A DNA stretch of 22,228 nt. It comes from Methylocystaceae bacterium. GTDB taxonomy: Bacteria > Pseudomonadota > Alphaproteobacteria > Rhizobiales > Beijerinckiaceae. The translations under genes were made by a program, and so were the position numbers. Location of the stretch: contig PLZT01000330.1 in NCBI GenBank assembly GCA_003152255.1, positions 1-22,228 of the forward strand, in the 5' to 3' direction. A model generated the notes under the pieces. The model did no database searches, had not been told where the DNA came from, and saw only the letters and a program-made list of their open reading frames with translations. Position 1 is the stretch's first letter. Each line of letters begins with the position of its first letter. Positions 1 through 6,402 of the stretch are shown piece by piece.

Positions 1-1
1 G

Positions 2-58
2 TTGCAGCACTATTTTCCGCCGTCGCTCGCGGTGATTTCCAACATCGCGAACGGGTGA
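2..58 (+). CDS. C-terminal end of an upstream gene (partial)
   Basis: An open frame enters from the left edge and stops at 56-58, giving 18 residues ending in SNIANG. Third codon positions are mostly G or C, as in the real genes of the window. The tail is too short to name. In siphoviruses of this layout the gene before the connector is usually the HK97-type major capsid protein, so that is the best positional guess, but nothing in the residues proves it. Confidence 0.4.
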   Translation: MQHYFPPSLAVISNIANG

Positions 59-66
59 CGCGACTT

Positions 67-206
67 CCTTCTCCCGCCCGCGGGAGAAGGCGGCCCTTGC
101 GAAGCAAGGGTCGGATGAGGGCTGCGGGGAAGGACTCTACCAAGTCGCGGCATCCCTCATCCGTCACGCCTTCGGCGCGACACCTTCTCCCACAAGTGGG
201 AGAAGG
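67..206 (+). repeat. Mosaic palindromic repeat, family A, copy 1
   Basis: About 140 bp with two-fold symmetry. Outer hairpins (67-90 and 183-206) have CCTTCTCCC/GGGAGAAGG arms. Inner hairpins follow (CCCTTGCGAAGCAAGGG on the left), then the conserved TCGGATGAGGG box and its complement CCCTCATCCG. The asymmetric centre contains ACCAAGTCGCGG, which gives the copy a direction. It fills the gap before the connector gene and ends 41 bp before its start. Confidence 0.93.
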
Positions 207-247
207 GAGCGCCCGCCGCACGCAGACAAACAACGGAGCATCCACCC

Positions 248-1074
248 ATGACCACCGGCGATCTCGTCGCGCTTGGCGCTGTGAAGAACTGGCTCGGCGT
301 CGCGACGGACGACGACGACGCGCTGCTCGCCGCGCTGATCACGCAGATCAGCCGGGGCATATATAATTACATCAACCGTTCCTTCGTGCTGCCGACCGAG
401 GTGACCGAGGCTTACGACGGCACGGGGCGCGATCAGCTGTTGCTGCGCAACTGGCCAATCGGCGCGGTCTATTCCGTCGTCGTCGACGGCAATGCGATTC
501 CGCCCGCGCCGATGATGGTCGCGAATGTCCATCCGACGCATGGCTATGTGCTGGAGCAAAGCGACGACGCGCCGCCCGGCGCGATGCAGCAATTGTTTTT
601 GCGCGGGCCGCATGTGTTTCGCAAGGGCCGACAGAACATCGTCGTCTCCTATCGCGCCGGTTATGAGATCCTCGGCGAGGCGCGGGCGATTCCCTTGAGC
701 GCGCCCTTCACGATCGACGCGCTCGCGCCCTATGGCGGATGGGCCGCGGACACCGGCGTCACTTACGCCGGCGGCGCGGCGATGAGCGCGGTCTCAAACG
801 CGCCGGCGCAAGGGCAATATTCGGTCAGCGCTGGCGTTTCACATTCGCCGCCGCGGACGCGGGCGCCGCGGTCCTGTTGTTCTATGGCTATATCCCCGCC
901 GATCTCGAACAATGCGCGCTCGAATGGGTCGCCGACCGCTACAAATACAAGGACCGCATCGGCATGACGAGCAAGAGTCTCGGCGGCCAGGAGACGGTCG
1001 CCTATCAGAACAAGGCGACGCCCGATTTCGTCGCGCAGTCGCTGATGAATTTCCGCAGGATCATCGCGAATTAA
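248..1074 (+). pseudogene. Head-tail connector (gp6-like), broken by a 1-nt frameshift
   Basis: Two frames together make one protein of about 275 residues. The first (from ATG 248) starts MTTGDLVALGAVKNWLGV and has the acidic DDDDALLAALITQISRGIYNY helix region typical of phage head-tail connectors (HK97 gp6/DUF3199-like). These proteins sit under the portal and join head to tail. After Val197 (836-838) the frame turns to unrelated sequence, while the next frame down continues TFAAADAGAAVLLFYGYIP and then a sensible C-terminus ending FRRIIAN at 1074. Inserting one base near 839-840 restores GV-x-TFAAADAG, which matches GVYTFSSADAG in the tail tube protein. Without repair the product ends at 967 with a nonsense tail. 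It could be a true mutation or a sequencing error; no slippery heptamer supports programmed shifting. The next gene is separated from it by repeat copy 2. Confidence 0.75.
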
Positions 1075-1085
1075 CGCCGCCCCTT

Positions 1086-1266
1086 CCTTCTCCCGTGGAA
1101 CGGGAGAAGGTGGCCCCGCTATAGGGCGTCTGAAAGGACGCCCGTCGCAAGCAACGGGCTATGGCGGGGTCGGATGAGGGTTCCGGGGAAGTTTCCACCA
1201 AGTCGCGGCGGCCCTCATCCGACCCTTGCTTCGCAAGGGCCACCTTCTCCCACGAGCGGGAGAAGG
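1086..1266 (+). repeat. Mosaic palindromic repeat, family A, copy 2 (with nested element)
   Basis: Same outer hairpins as copy 1 (1086-1110 and 1243-1266), TCGGATGAGGG box, ACCAAGTCGCGG centre in the same direction, and CCCTCATCCGACC on the right. At 181 bp it is about 40 bp longer than the standard copies because the left inner hairpin carries an extra element at 1119-1164. It ends 31 bp before the next start codon. Confidence 0.92.
1119..1164 (+). repeat. Nested double-hairpin mini-element, copy 1
   Basis: Reads CTATAGGGCGTCTGAAAGGA and closes with ACGGGCTATGG. It holds two tandem hairpins (GGGCGT/ACGCCC and CCCGT/ACGGG) inside an outer ATAG/CTAT closing stem. It splits the left inner hairpin of family A copy 2 (GGCCCCGC before, GCGGGGTC after). 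A near-identical unit lies inside a different repeat family at 15535-15578. Confidence 0.8.
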
Positions 1267-1297
1267 AGCGCCGCCCTTCGAATGAGAAGACTCGCCC

Positions 1298-1771
1298 ATG
1301 CTCGACGTAGACATCGAAGGCGCGGCGGAGCTCGCCGCGCGCTTTGACGCCATGCCCGCCGCGATCCGCGCGGCGCTCAAGGACAAGATCGCCGATCTCG
1401 CCGATCGACTGGTCGACAAGATCAAGAACGACAAGCTCGGCGGCGAGGTTTTGCGCGCGCGCACGGGGGCGTTGCAGGGGTCGATAGGATCAAGCGTCGA
1501 CGACGACGGGGCGAGCGTTTTTTCGGCGGGCGTCAAATACGCCTTCGCGCAGGAATACGGTTTTGACGGCGACGAGACGGTCGCCGCGCACGCCTGCGCG
1601 ATCCGAGAGGCCTTCGGCAAGGCGATCGCCCCGAAGACGATTTTTCTGCGCGCCTTTTCGCGTCACGTGAACCTGCCCGAGCATGGTTTCATGCGCTCGG
1701 CGCTGGACGACATGCAAGACGAAATCGCGCGCGCGTTCAATGAGGCCGTCAGCGAAGGGTTGGACACATGA
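1298..1771 (+). CDS. HK97-gp10-like head-tail joining/tail completion protein
   Basis: 157 residues, the usual size for the HK97 gp10 family, whose members act at the head-tail joint or tail top. Visible family signs are the N-terminal helical stretch ALKDKIADLADRLVDKIKN, then LRARTGALQGSI (the conserved R-T/S-G-x-L-x-x-S element), VKYAFAQEYGF (matching the VxYAxxQEYG motif), a proline-x-x-FLR-type element (PKTIFLRAF) and the C-terminal helix MRSALDDMQDEIARAF. The ATG at 1298 follows a GAGAAG-like ribosome site and lies just after repeat copy 2. Its stop overlaps the next start (ATGA, 1768-1771), so the two are probably translationally coupled. Nothing appears truncated. Confidence 0.88.
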   Translation: MLDVDIEGAAELAARFDAMPAAIRAALKDKIADLADRLVDKIKNDKLGGEVLRARTGALQGSIGSSVDDDGASVFSAGVKYAFAQEYGFDGDETVAAHACAIREAFGKAIAPKTIFLRAFSRHVNLPEHGFMRSALDDMQDEIARAFNEAVSEGLDT

Positions 1772-2229
1772 ATGTCGCGCGTGAAGCCGTCATGGCGGCG
1801 CTGGTCGCCTTGTTGGAAGGCGTCGTGTTCTCGTCGCCGGTCAATGGCCAGACGGGATTCGTCTCGGTGTCGCGGCGTTTGAAGCTCTGGGCCGATGTGC
1901 CGAAATCGCAGCGCCCCGTGCTGTTCGTCAGCGAACATCGCGAGCAGCCGAACTATCAAAGCGAGGCGTTGCCGAGCAAGACCACGCTGAGCGTCGATCT
2001 CTTCATCTACATCGACGCCAGCGACAGAAACACCATTCCCGCGAGCGCGCTCAACACGATCATGGACGCGCTGGACGCCGCGCTGTTGGCGTCGCCGATG
2101 GCGAACAACCGCCAGACGCTCGGCGGCCTCGTCTCGCATTGCCGCGTCGACGGCGCGGTTTTGAAAGACCCCGGCGATCTCGACGGCGACGGCCTGCTGT
2201 GGGTTCCGCTGAAGATACTGGCGCTTTGA
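1768..2229 (+). CDS. Tail terminator/tail completion protein (DUF3168-like)
   Basis: 153 residues. Its place between the gp10-like protein and the tail tube is that of the tail terminator, which caps the growing tail tube and docks it to the head. Supporting sequence: an N-terminal helix (REAVMAALVALLEGV), a central SRRLKLWADVPKSQRPVLFV segment, a beta strand-rich core with SKTTLSVDLFIYIDA, and a C-terminal acidic loop (DPGDLDGDGLLWVPLKIL) that fits a short beta-rich ending. It starts inside the stop of the previous gene (ATGA overlap). Assignment rests more on position and general pattern than on strong motifs; 'minor tail protein' would be the cautious name. Confidence 0.72.
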   Translation: MNVAREAVMAALVALLEGVVFSSPVNGQTGFVSVSRRLKLWADVPKSQRPVLFVSEHREQPNYQSEALPSKTTLSVDLFIYIDASDRNTIPASALNTIMDALDAALLASPMANNRQTLGGLVSHCRVDGAVLKDPGDLDGDGLLWVPLKILAL

Positions 2230-2238
2230 GACGCTCTC

Positions 2239-2381
2239 CCTTCTCCCGTGGAACGGGAGAAGGTGGCCCTTGGCGTTAGCCAAGGGTCGGATGAGGGGCG
2301 CCGGGAAGTTTCAACCAAGTCGCAACAACCCTCATCCGACCTCGCTGCGCGAGGCCACCTTCTCCCACGAGTGGGAGAAGG
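2239..2381 (+). repeat. Mosaic palindromic repeat, family A, copy 3
   Basis: 143 bp with outer hairpins 2239-2263 and about 2358-2381, inner hairpins CCCTTGGCGTTAGCCAAGGG and CCTCGCTGCGCGAGG, and the TCGGATGAGGG box with its complement. The centre contains ACCAAGTCGCAAC, in the same direction as copies 1 and 2. It begins 9 bp after the tail terminator stop and ends 49 bp before the tail tube start. Confidence 0.93.
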
Positions 2382-2430
2382 ACGCGCCCATGATCGTAAT
2401 TCCACGCTTTAAACTTAAGGAACCAAACCC

Positions 2431-3174
2431 ATGTCCAACAACACTTCGCTCGCCTTCGGCTCCGGCGTCCTGATCGGCACGACGTCAGCCGGGCCCTTGC
2501 AATTTGGAACCTTGCAGGATGTGTCGGTCGACTTTTCCTTTTCGGTCAAGTCGCTGATGGGGCAATATCAGTTTCCGGTCGCGGTGGCGCGCGGCGCCGG
2601 CAAGATTTCGGGCAAGGCGAAATTCGCCAATATCGACGGTCCCGTCCTCAACACGATTTTCTTCGGCAATACGCCGGCGACGGGCGAGACGCTGTGGTCT
2701 TATAACGAAGGCGCGACTGTCGGGGCCGCCTCGCCCTACACCGCGACGGTGGCCAACGCCGCGAATTTCGACGAGAATCTCGGCGTCGCCTATGCGTCAA
2801 GCGGACTGCAACTGACGCCCGTCGCCAGCAGCCCGGCCGCCGGGCAATATAGCGTCGCCAGCGGCGTCTATACGTTCAGCTCCGCCGACGCCGGCAAGGC
2901 CGTGCTGATCACCTACAGCTATACGCAATCGGTCGCGGGCTCTAAGGCGGTGATCGCCAACAAGCTGATGGGCGTGGCGCCGACGTTTCAGATCGACTTT
3001 TACCAGACCAATCCCAATGTCGCCGGCGCGCAATGGTCGCTGCGGCTTTACAGCTGCATCTCGTCGAAACTCACGCTGGCGAGCAAGCTCGAAGACTTCA
3101 CGATACCCGAAATGGATTTCGAAGCCTTCGCCAATGCGTCGAACAACATCGGCCAATTGAACACCGCGATTTAA
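2431..3174 (+). CDS. Major tail tube protein
   Basis: 247 residues. The position after the terminator and before the chaperone, the beta-rich sequence and the opening region (FGSGVLIGTTSAG, then VSVDFSFSVKSLMGQYQFPV) fit alphaproteobacterial phage tail tube proteins, which stack as hexamer rings around the tape measure. Residues about 101-167 form an inserted module (GVAYASSGLQL, then AAGQYSVASGVYTFSSADAG, ending VLITYSY) that is also present in the connector gene and looks like a small surface-exposed Ig-like domain. The fold resumes at MGVAPTFQIDFYQT and ends KLEDFTIPEMDFEAFANA. The start is supported by AAGGAA at about 2417 with good spacing. An upstream ATG at 2391 is in another frame and is ignored. 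Confidence 0.87.
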   Translation: MSNNTSLAFGSGVLIGTTSAGPLQFGTLQDVSVDFSFSVKSLMGQYQFPVAVARGAGKISGKAKFANIDGPVLNTIFFGNTPATGETLWSYNEGATVGAASPYTATVANAANFDENLGVAYASSGLQLTPVASSPAAGQYSVASGVYTFSSADAGKAVLITYSYTQSVAGSKAVIANKLMGVAPTFQIDFYQTNPNVAGAQWSLRLYSCISSKLTLASKLEDFTIPEMDFEAFANASNNIGQLNTAI

Positions 3175-3183
3175 GGCGCTCCC

Positions 3184-3612
3184 ATGAATCCCGATCCCAA
3201 CATCAATTGCGCCGGCGCGCCGGTGGTGACTCTGGCCGGGCGCGAATGCTTCGTGCCCGTGCTCGCCATGCGGCAGGCGCGCGTCGTCGTGCCGGCGCTG
3301 ATGCGGCTCATGCCCGTATTGCAGGAAATGCAGAGCGGCCAGCCGGCGGCGATGGCGCGGCTTTCCGAGGAAAATTACGACGCGATCATCGCCGTCGTTC
3401 ACGCCGCGTTGACGCGCGCCTATCCCGAACTGTCGCGCGAGATGTTTCTCGATTTGCCGGCGTCGACGCCCGAACTCGTCGCGGCGCTCGGCGTCGTCAC
3501 GCGTCAGACCGGCTTCTTCCGGCCGGCCGATGCTTCGGGAGACGGTTTGGGGGAAACATTGGGGGAGACGGCGAGGCCTGCGACGGCTCCCCGAAATTCT
3601 TCGACCGGTTGA
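3184..3612 (+). CDS. Tail assembly chaperone, short form (G-like)
   Basis: 142 residues starting 9 bp after the tail tube stop. In siphoviruses this slot encodes the chaperone that coats the tape measure during tail assembly, made in a short form and a frameshifted long form. Visible are VVTLAGRECFVPVLAMRQAR, a helical middle with LMPVLQEM, then ENYDAIIAVVHAALTRAYPE and ELVAALGVVTRQTGFF. The last 20 or so residues (after DASGDGLGETLGE) become low-complexity and look like read-out of the wrong frame, as expected if much of the product shifts to the -1 frame. Conserved residues alone would not identify it; order, size and the adjacent open -1 frame do. Confidence 0.75.
   Translation: MNPDPNINCAGAPVVTLAGRECFVPVLAMRQARVVVPALMRLMPVLQEMQSGQPAAMARLSEENYDAIIAVVHAALTRAYPELSREMFLDLPASTPELVAALGVVTRQTGFFRPADASGDGLGETLGETARPATAPRNSSTG
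3547..3567 (+). promoter_or_regulatory. Candidate -1 ribosomal frameshift site (duplicated)
   Basis: In the zero frame the codons read TTG GGG GAA ACA TTG GGG GAG. Each run of five G lets the tRNA on GGG re-pair with GGG one base back, moving the ribosome into the open -1 frame. The TTGGGGGA unit occurs twice, 12 bp apart, and both shifts lead into the same downstream frame. It is not a canonical X XXY YYZ heptamer (the A-site codon re-pairs imperfectly), so this is a candidate. Confidence 0.5.
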
Positions 3613-3836
3613 TCGCCCATTACTGCCAATGTTCCGGCGAGCGATGGGACGACGCGCTGGAAGCGAGCCTGACCTTCCCGCGCCTGTTCGCGCGCCAAAA
3701 CTATTGGCGCGAGTTCCCGCCGACGCATGTCTTGGTGCGCGCCATCGCGGTGGGGCTGGGGGTGTTCAAGCCGGCGCCGCCGCCAAGGGACGCGATGGCG
3801 ACGTTGAGGGCTATGTTTCCGGAGGGGAAGATTTAG
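3552..3836 (+). CDS. Tail assembly chaperone, frameshift extension (T-like)
   Basis: The -1 frame relative to the short chaperone is open here and reads GNIGGDGEACDGSPKFFDRL, then a well-formed helical protein (WDDALEASLTFPRLFARQNY, WREFPPTHVLVRAIAVGLG) to a stop at 3834-3836. It lacks a convincing own start codon or ribosome site, so it is best read as the C-terminal part of a G-T fusion of about 217 residues, analogous to lambda gpGT. In that family the T part binds tail tube protein while G binds the tape measure. The exact slip position (first or second G run) changes only about four residues. Confidence 0.65.
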   Translation, partial: GNIGGDGEACDGSPKFFDRLIAHYCQCSGERWDDALEASLTFPRLFARQNYWREFPPTHVLVRAIAVGLGVFKPAPPPRDAMATLRAMFPEGKI

Positions 3837-3850
3837 AGGGCCGCATCCAT

Positions 3851-3926
3851 CGTCATTGCGAGCGAAGCGAAGCAATCCAGGGGGACTGCGTGGGCTCTGG
3901 ATTGCTTCGCTTCGCTCGCAATGACG
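3851..3926 (+). repeat. Palindromic repeat, family B, copy 1
   Basis: Perfect inverted repeat with 28-bp arms: it begins CGTCATTGCGAGCGAAGCGA and ends with the exact complement at 3926, around a short GGGGGACTGCGTGGGCT centre. It lies between the convergent chaperone (+, ends 3836) and the small membrane gene (-, ends 3943), where its hairpin could act as a two-way transcription barrier. Related sequence recurs at 15520-15641. Confidence 0.93.
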
Positions 3927-3942
3927 GCCCCGCGGCCCTAGC

Positions 3943-4062
3943 TCAATGTTTCAGCGCAAGGAATAGCGTCGCCGTCGTGACCACGAGATTCAATCCCGCC
4001 ATCCACTTCAGCAGCCGAGAATCGGCGGCGATCCAGGCGAAACGGTTTTCATGCGCGCTCAC
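3943..4062 (-). CDS. Small single-span membrane protein, partner of the DUF1640-like gene
   Basis: 39 residues from a GTG start whose last two bases are the first two of the previous gene's TGA stop (GTGA overlap at 4062-4059), so it is probably translated by coupling. It starts with a short polar region (HENRFAWIAADSR) and ends with one hydrophobic helix, LLKWMAGLNLVVTTATLFLA. The KWMxG entry to the helix is the same as in the upstream gene (IIKWMFGTIG), which suggests the two are related or work as a pair. Function unknown. A longer in-frame ATG start further upstream would overlap the neighbour heavily and is less likely. Confidence 0.6.
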   Translation of the reverse strand: MSAHENRFAWIAADSRLLKWMAGLNLVVTTATLFLALKH

Positions 4063-4319
4063 GGGTGCGCGGTCCGCGCCAGCGCGATCACCGCGCCGAG
4101 GATGATCACCGTCTGAAAGCCAATCGTGCCGAACATCCATTTGATGATTTCGGATTTGGCGGACTCAATCTCGATTTTCAGATCGGCCTTGGTCGCAAGG
4201 TCATCGTGCAGCGCGTCGGCGATGGCGGAGGCGAAACCCTCCGCCTGCTCGGTGGTGAGATGGGCTTTTTCTTTTAGCGCTTGGGCGAATTTCAACGTGT
4301 CGAAGGCGATGGTCGTCAT
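4059..4319 (-). CDS. DUF1640-like coiled-coil membrane protein
   Basis: 86 residues, starting MTTIAFDTLKFAQALKEKAH, then EQAEGFASAIADAL, LATKADLKIEIESAKSEIIK and a C-terminal transmembrane helix (about 62-81). This is the pattern of the DUF1640/CCDC90-like bacterial family: an N-terminal 'FDTLKFAxxLK' element, a short coiled coil with 'LATKxDL', and a membrane anchor. The family's role is not established. The start at 4319 is supported by GGAG eight bases upstream on the minus strand; a longer frame beginning at 4367 lacks this. Homologues are common as chromosomal and phage-borne genes in alphaproteobacteria. It is transcribed against the tail operon, downstream of the reductase gene. Confidence 0.78.
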   Translation of the reverse strand: MTTIAFDTLKFAQALKEKAHLTTEQAEGFASAIADALHDDLATKADLKIEIESAKSEIIKWMFGTIGFQTVIILGAVIALARTAHP

Positions 4320-4386
4320 GGCTTTGGCTCCATCCCTCCAAATAGCACAGGTCCGCCCGTCGCGCACGTCTCGCTCGCGGCGCGCC

Positions 4387-4938
4387 TCAATCCGCGTGCT
4401 TCTTCACCCAGGCGACATAGCTGTCCATCCAGTTCTGCACGAACTGTCGGTTGGCGGGGCCGATCTCGCCATGCGCGTCGAACAGGCCCTCCTTCGCCTG
4501 GATGAAGGCCTCGGGCTGGCCGAGCGTCGGCGCGTCGAGATAGGCGAGGATGTTGCGCAAATGCTGCTGCGCCATCGCCGTGCCGATCGCCCCGACAGAG
4601 ACGCCGATGACGCCGGCGCCCTTGCCCGCGAAGGCGTTGGCGCCATAGGGGCGAGACGCATTGTCGATCGCGTTCTTCAGCACGCCGGGAATCGAGCGAT
4701 TATATTCCGGCGTCACGAACAGAACCCCCTTGGCGGCGCTGATCTCGCCCTTGAGCCGCTTTACCGACGCGGCCTGGTTCGCGTCGTCGTCCTGATTGTA
4801 GAGTGGAAGATCGCCGATTTGCGCCTGGTGGAGGGGAAACTCCGGCGGCGCCAGTTTGGCGAGGGCGTTCGCCAGCTTGCGGTTGTAGGAGTCGCGGCGA
4901 AGGCTGCCGACCAGCACGAGGATTGGATAAGGGCTCAT
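4387..4938 (-). CDS. NAD(P)H-dependent FMN reductase
   Basis: 183 residues, the normal length for the flavodoxin-like NADPH-dependent FMN reductase family (quinone, chromate or azo reductases). The N-terminal strand ILVLVGSLRRDSYNRKLANA carries the GSxRxxS phosphate-binding loop for FMN. LPLYNQD and the signature TPEYNRSIPGVLKNAIDNAS (residues 76-95) complete the flavin site, and KGAGVIGVSVGAIGTAMAQQ with HLRNIL is the usual second half. It is cytoplasmic and probably reduces quinones or similar electron acceptors. The true substrate cannot be told. The start is at 4938 (RBS CGGAGA just upstream); an upstream extension to 5037 is noise. It lies on the reverse strand between chaperone and tape measure, so it is cargo, not a virion gene. 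Confidence 0.9.
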   Translation of the reverse strand: MSPYPILVLVGSLRRDSYNRKLANALAKLAPPEFPLHQAQIGDLPLYNQDDDANQAASVKRLKGEISAAKGVLFVTPEYNRSIPGVLKNAIDNASRPYGANAFAGKGAGVIGVSVGAIGTAMAQQHLRNILAYLDAPTLGQPEAFIQAKEGLFDAHGEIGPANRQFVQNWMDSYVAWVKKHAD

Positions 4939-5103
4939 ATCAATCGTCTCCGAAATTCGAGAACGAGCCGACGCATCGAAAGTGTAAATATTGTTCGGCC
5001 GCGGCGAAAGGCCAGCCGTCGCTTCCCAGCGTTGCAAAAGTCCAAACCAAGAACATAAAATTCGCGCCAGTTCCGGCGCGGCTCAAATAGGGAAAAACCG
5101 TCC
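4939..5103. promoter_or_regulatory. Divergent intergenic region between reductase and tape measure
   Basis: 165 bp between two divergent starts, so at least the reductase promoter should be here. The most A+T-rich stretch is GTGTAAATATTGTTCGG near 4981. A GCGCC/GGCGC hairpin lies near 5070 and an AGGGAAA ribosome site precedes the tape measure start. I cannot define -35/-10 boxes with confidence. Confidence 0.4.
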
Positions 5104-6399
5104 ATGGCCGACGATGTGACGATCCGCTTTAGCGCCGACACCGACGATTTGGAGGACGGTCTCGCCAATGTGCGCGGCGCTGTCGGCTCGGTGACGCCGG
5201 ACCTCAAAAAGCTCTCGGAAAGCGTCAGCGACGCCGCGCAAAAAACCGCGCCGGCGACGGCGGCCTTTTCGCGCATGTCGGTCGCCATCGGCGACGGCCT
5301 GACCGGCGCGCTGCGGCCGGCTTCCGCCGCCTTGGGCGCGCTCGGCGACGACGCCGGCGCCGCCAAGAAGCGCATCGACGACGAGATCAAGGCGCTGCAA
5401 GAATCGCTGGCGATCAAGAAGACGATTTTCGACGGCGAGGCGAAGCTCAAGAACATCAGCGAGGGCGAAAAGATCGCGTTCGTGAGGGCCGCGACGCAGG
5501 AGGAATACGAGGCGCAACGCGCCTTGCTGGAGCAGGAGCCGGGGCTCGCCGATCTGAGCGTCAAGCAAAAGGAGCAGGCGCTGAGCAAGATCGCGACGCT
5601 CGAAGCGACGCATCAAAAGCAGATGCTGCAACTCGCCTATCAGGCCGCCGAGGAGCAGGACAAAATCTGGCAGGGTCTCGCGAGCAAAATGGGCTCTTCG
5701 ATGAGCTCCAGCATCATGGGGCTGTTGCAGCACACCACGACCTTTCGCGAAGGCGTGCGCCAAATGGCGGTGCAGGCGACGCAATATTTCGTCAATATGG
5801 GCGCGCAATGGGTCGCCAGTTTCGCGATGAACATAGCCAAGAACATCGCGACGCATGTGATGGGCGAACAGGCGATGACGGCGGCGACGCAACTCGGCGT
5901 TTCCGAACGCACGGCGAGCGAGGCGGCGGGAAGCGTCGCGGACCTCGCGGGCAAGGCAGCGGCGGTGATCAAGAGCATCATGGCGTCGTCAGCCGAGGCT
6001 TTCGCCGGCGTGTTCGGCTTCATGGCGCCGCTGTTGGGGCCGGCGGCGGCGGGTCCGGCGGCGGAGGCGCAGGCGACCGTGGCGGGCGCGGCCAGCATCG
6101 CCTCGTTCGACATCGGCGCCTGGAACATTCCGCAGGACCAGCTCGCGATGGTGCACAAGAACGAACTGGTGATGACCGCGAGTCAGGGCGACGCCTTCCG
6201 CAACCTCGTCAACAATGGCGGCGCGCGAAGCGACGCCGCGCCGAGCGTTCACGCGCCCGTGAATTTCCATGTCCACGCGCTCGACGCGCAGGGCGTCGCG
6301 AGCTTTTTGCAAGGCAACGGCCGCGAGATCATGAAGGCTGTCGGCCGCCACGTGCAGGACGGGTTGCACCTTGGCGTGCGGGGATTGAATCCGACGTGA
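5104..6399 (+). CDS. Tail tape measure protein (short)
   Basis: 431 residues. The N-terminus (DVTIRFSADTDDLEDGLANV) is the usual tape-measure opening. The middle is alpha-helical and rich in Ala, Lys and Glu (about 80-185), with TM-like or amphipathic stretches around 200-330. The C-terminus has the hallmark FDIGAWNIPQDQLAMVHKNE, LVMTASQGDAFRNLV element seen at the end of alphaproteobacterial tape measures, then VNFHVHALDAQGVASFL. The protein sets tail length and is ejected with DNA. At about 0.15 nm per residue it predicts a tail of roughly 60-65 nm, short for a siphovirus (inference). It is isolated from its usual neighbours by cargo genes on both sides, and ends only 3 bp from the convergent gene downstream. 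Confidence 0.85.
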   Translation: MADDVTIRFSADTDDLEDGLANVRGAVGSVTPDLKKLSESVSDAAQKTAPATAAFSRMSVAIGDGLTGALRPASAALGALGDDAGAAKKRIDDEIKALQESLAIKKTIFDGEAKLKNISEGEKIAFVRAATQEEYEAQRALLEQEPGLADLSVKQKEQALSKIATLEATHQKQMLQLAYQAAEEQDKIWQGLASKMGSSMSSSIMGLLQHTTTFREGVRQMAVQATQYFVNMGAQWVASFAMNIAKNIATHVMGEQAMTAATQLGVSERTASEAAGSVADLAGKAAAVIKSIMASSAEAFAGVFGFMAPLLGPAAAGPAAEAQATVAGAASIASFDIGAWNIPQDQLAMVHKNELVMTASQGDAFRNLVNNGGARSDAAPSVHAPVNFHVHALDAQGVASFLQGNGREIMKAVGRHVQDGLHLGVRGLNPT

Positions 6400-6402
6400 G
6401 CG

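Noticed and set aside
2391..2473. ATG at 2391 as a start for the tail tube gene
   Set aside because: It is in another frame and gives a short unrelated peptide. ATG 2431 has a good ribosome site and the family's N-terminus.
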